A program made the position numbers and the translations under genes. DNA of 64,000 nt. It comes from Clusia tigrina (taxonomy: Eukaryota > Arthropoda > Insecta > Diptera > Clusiidae). Below are positions 63,869 through 64,000 of the stretch, one piece after another. Position 1 is the stretch's first letter. Each line of letters starts with the position of its first letter. The DNA lies in contig OV050030.1 in the NCBI GenBank assembly GCA_920105625.2, positions 178,885,315 to 178,949,314 on the forward strand, written 5' to 3'. The notes beneath the pieces were generated by a model. The model was not told where the DNA came from and ran no database searches. It saw only the letters and a program-made list of their open reading frames with translations.

Positions 63869-64000
63869 TGTTACGAAATTGCCCTCTTGACAATTTACTC
63901 TGTTACAAAATTGCCCTCCTGACAATTCCTCTAACTCTCTGTACTCGGACTCGTACCACTGGATTGTGTAGTAATCAAACAATCGCTGGTTAATTTAAAA
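63869..64000 (-). repeat. Family-D LTR, cut by window edge
   Basis: TGTTACGAAATTGCC onward matches 7616-7747 with about two differences. Orientation is taken from the copy at 7616. No internal sequence lies on the left side, so this is either a solo LTR or the 3' LTR of an element whose body is lost. Confidence 0.85.

Overview
The window is a transposon graveyard from an animal genome, most likely an insect and probably a higher fly (Diptera). The basis is AT-rich DNA with long (AT)n tracts, mariner and Tc3-like DNA transposons, R1-like and LOA-like LINEs, a BEL/Pao fragment, and Ty3/gypsy elements with an env-like third gene (errantivirus-like). Species cannot be fixed from the sequence. I see no tRNA, rRNA or CRISPR. 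The only gene of apparent host origin is a small intronless protein phosphatase 1 inhibitor-like ORF at 59428-59802.

Layout. (1) 1-15884 is a giant imperfect palindrome. Arm 1-7226 is repeated in reverse complement at 8732-15884 and runs off the left edge; the spacer is about 1.5 kb. Each arm carries the same decayed gypsy element (family A, copies A1L and A1R), with the same inserted LTR of another family (C) inside gag and the same internally deleted mariner. (2) 15399-21190: the mariner, a Tc3-like element (16506-18079), the A1R 3' region, about 650 bp unexplained, a nearly full-length but mutated mellifera-type mariner (19522-20770) and microsatellites. (3) 21400-26450: two degenerate R1-like LINEs, head to head. 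(4) 26509-27013: a solo family-B LTR with a 4-bp target duplication, then a short duplicated LINE piece. (5) 27151-37747: B1, a minus-strand gypsy with both LTRs, leader ORF, two gag ORFs, protease, integrase and env remnant; its RT/RNase H is deleted. (6) 37748-42350: BEL/Pao fragment, family-B leader fragment, family-A LTR fragment, then a LOA-like LINE. (7) 42352-53229: B2, a plus-strand family-B element lacking its 5' LTR but nearly complete from gag through pol and env to the 3' LTR. (8) 53230-58200: A2, a 5'-truncated family-A element with pol and env. (9) 58221-63730: a GGGCGTGG-type tandem repeat interrupted by gypsy C, which carries LTR, leader, gag start, the PP1-inhibitor ORF with an A-run, a pol remnant and a second LTR. 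(10) A family-D LTR runs off the right edge; its relative sits at 7220-8037 in the palindrome centre.

How the parts work together. In families A and B the order is LTR, PBS (tRNA-Ser-like), leader ORF, coiled-coil gag ORF, zinc-knuckle gag ORF, hydrophobic linker, protease, RT/RNase H, integrase, non-coding interval, spliced env, A-rich tract, PPT, LTR. No copy looks fully functional; every one has stops, frameshifts or deletions.

The observations I rate highest are an antisense ORF between pol and env, conserved at the protein level between B1 and B2 while flanking DNA diverges; the PP1-inhibitor-like ORF lying between gag and pol remnants of gypsy C; the palindrome with shared lesions; and LTR-end hairpins with compensatory changes.
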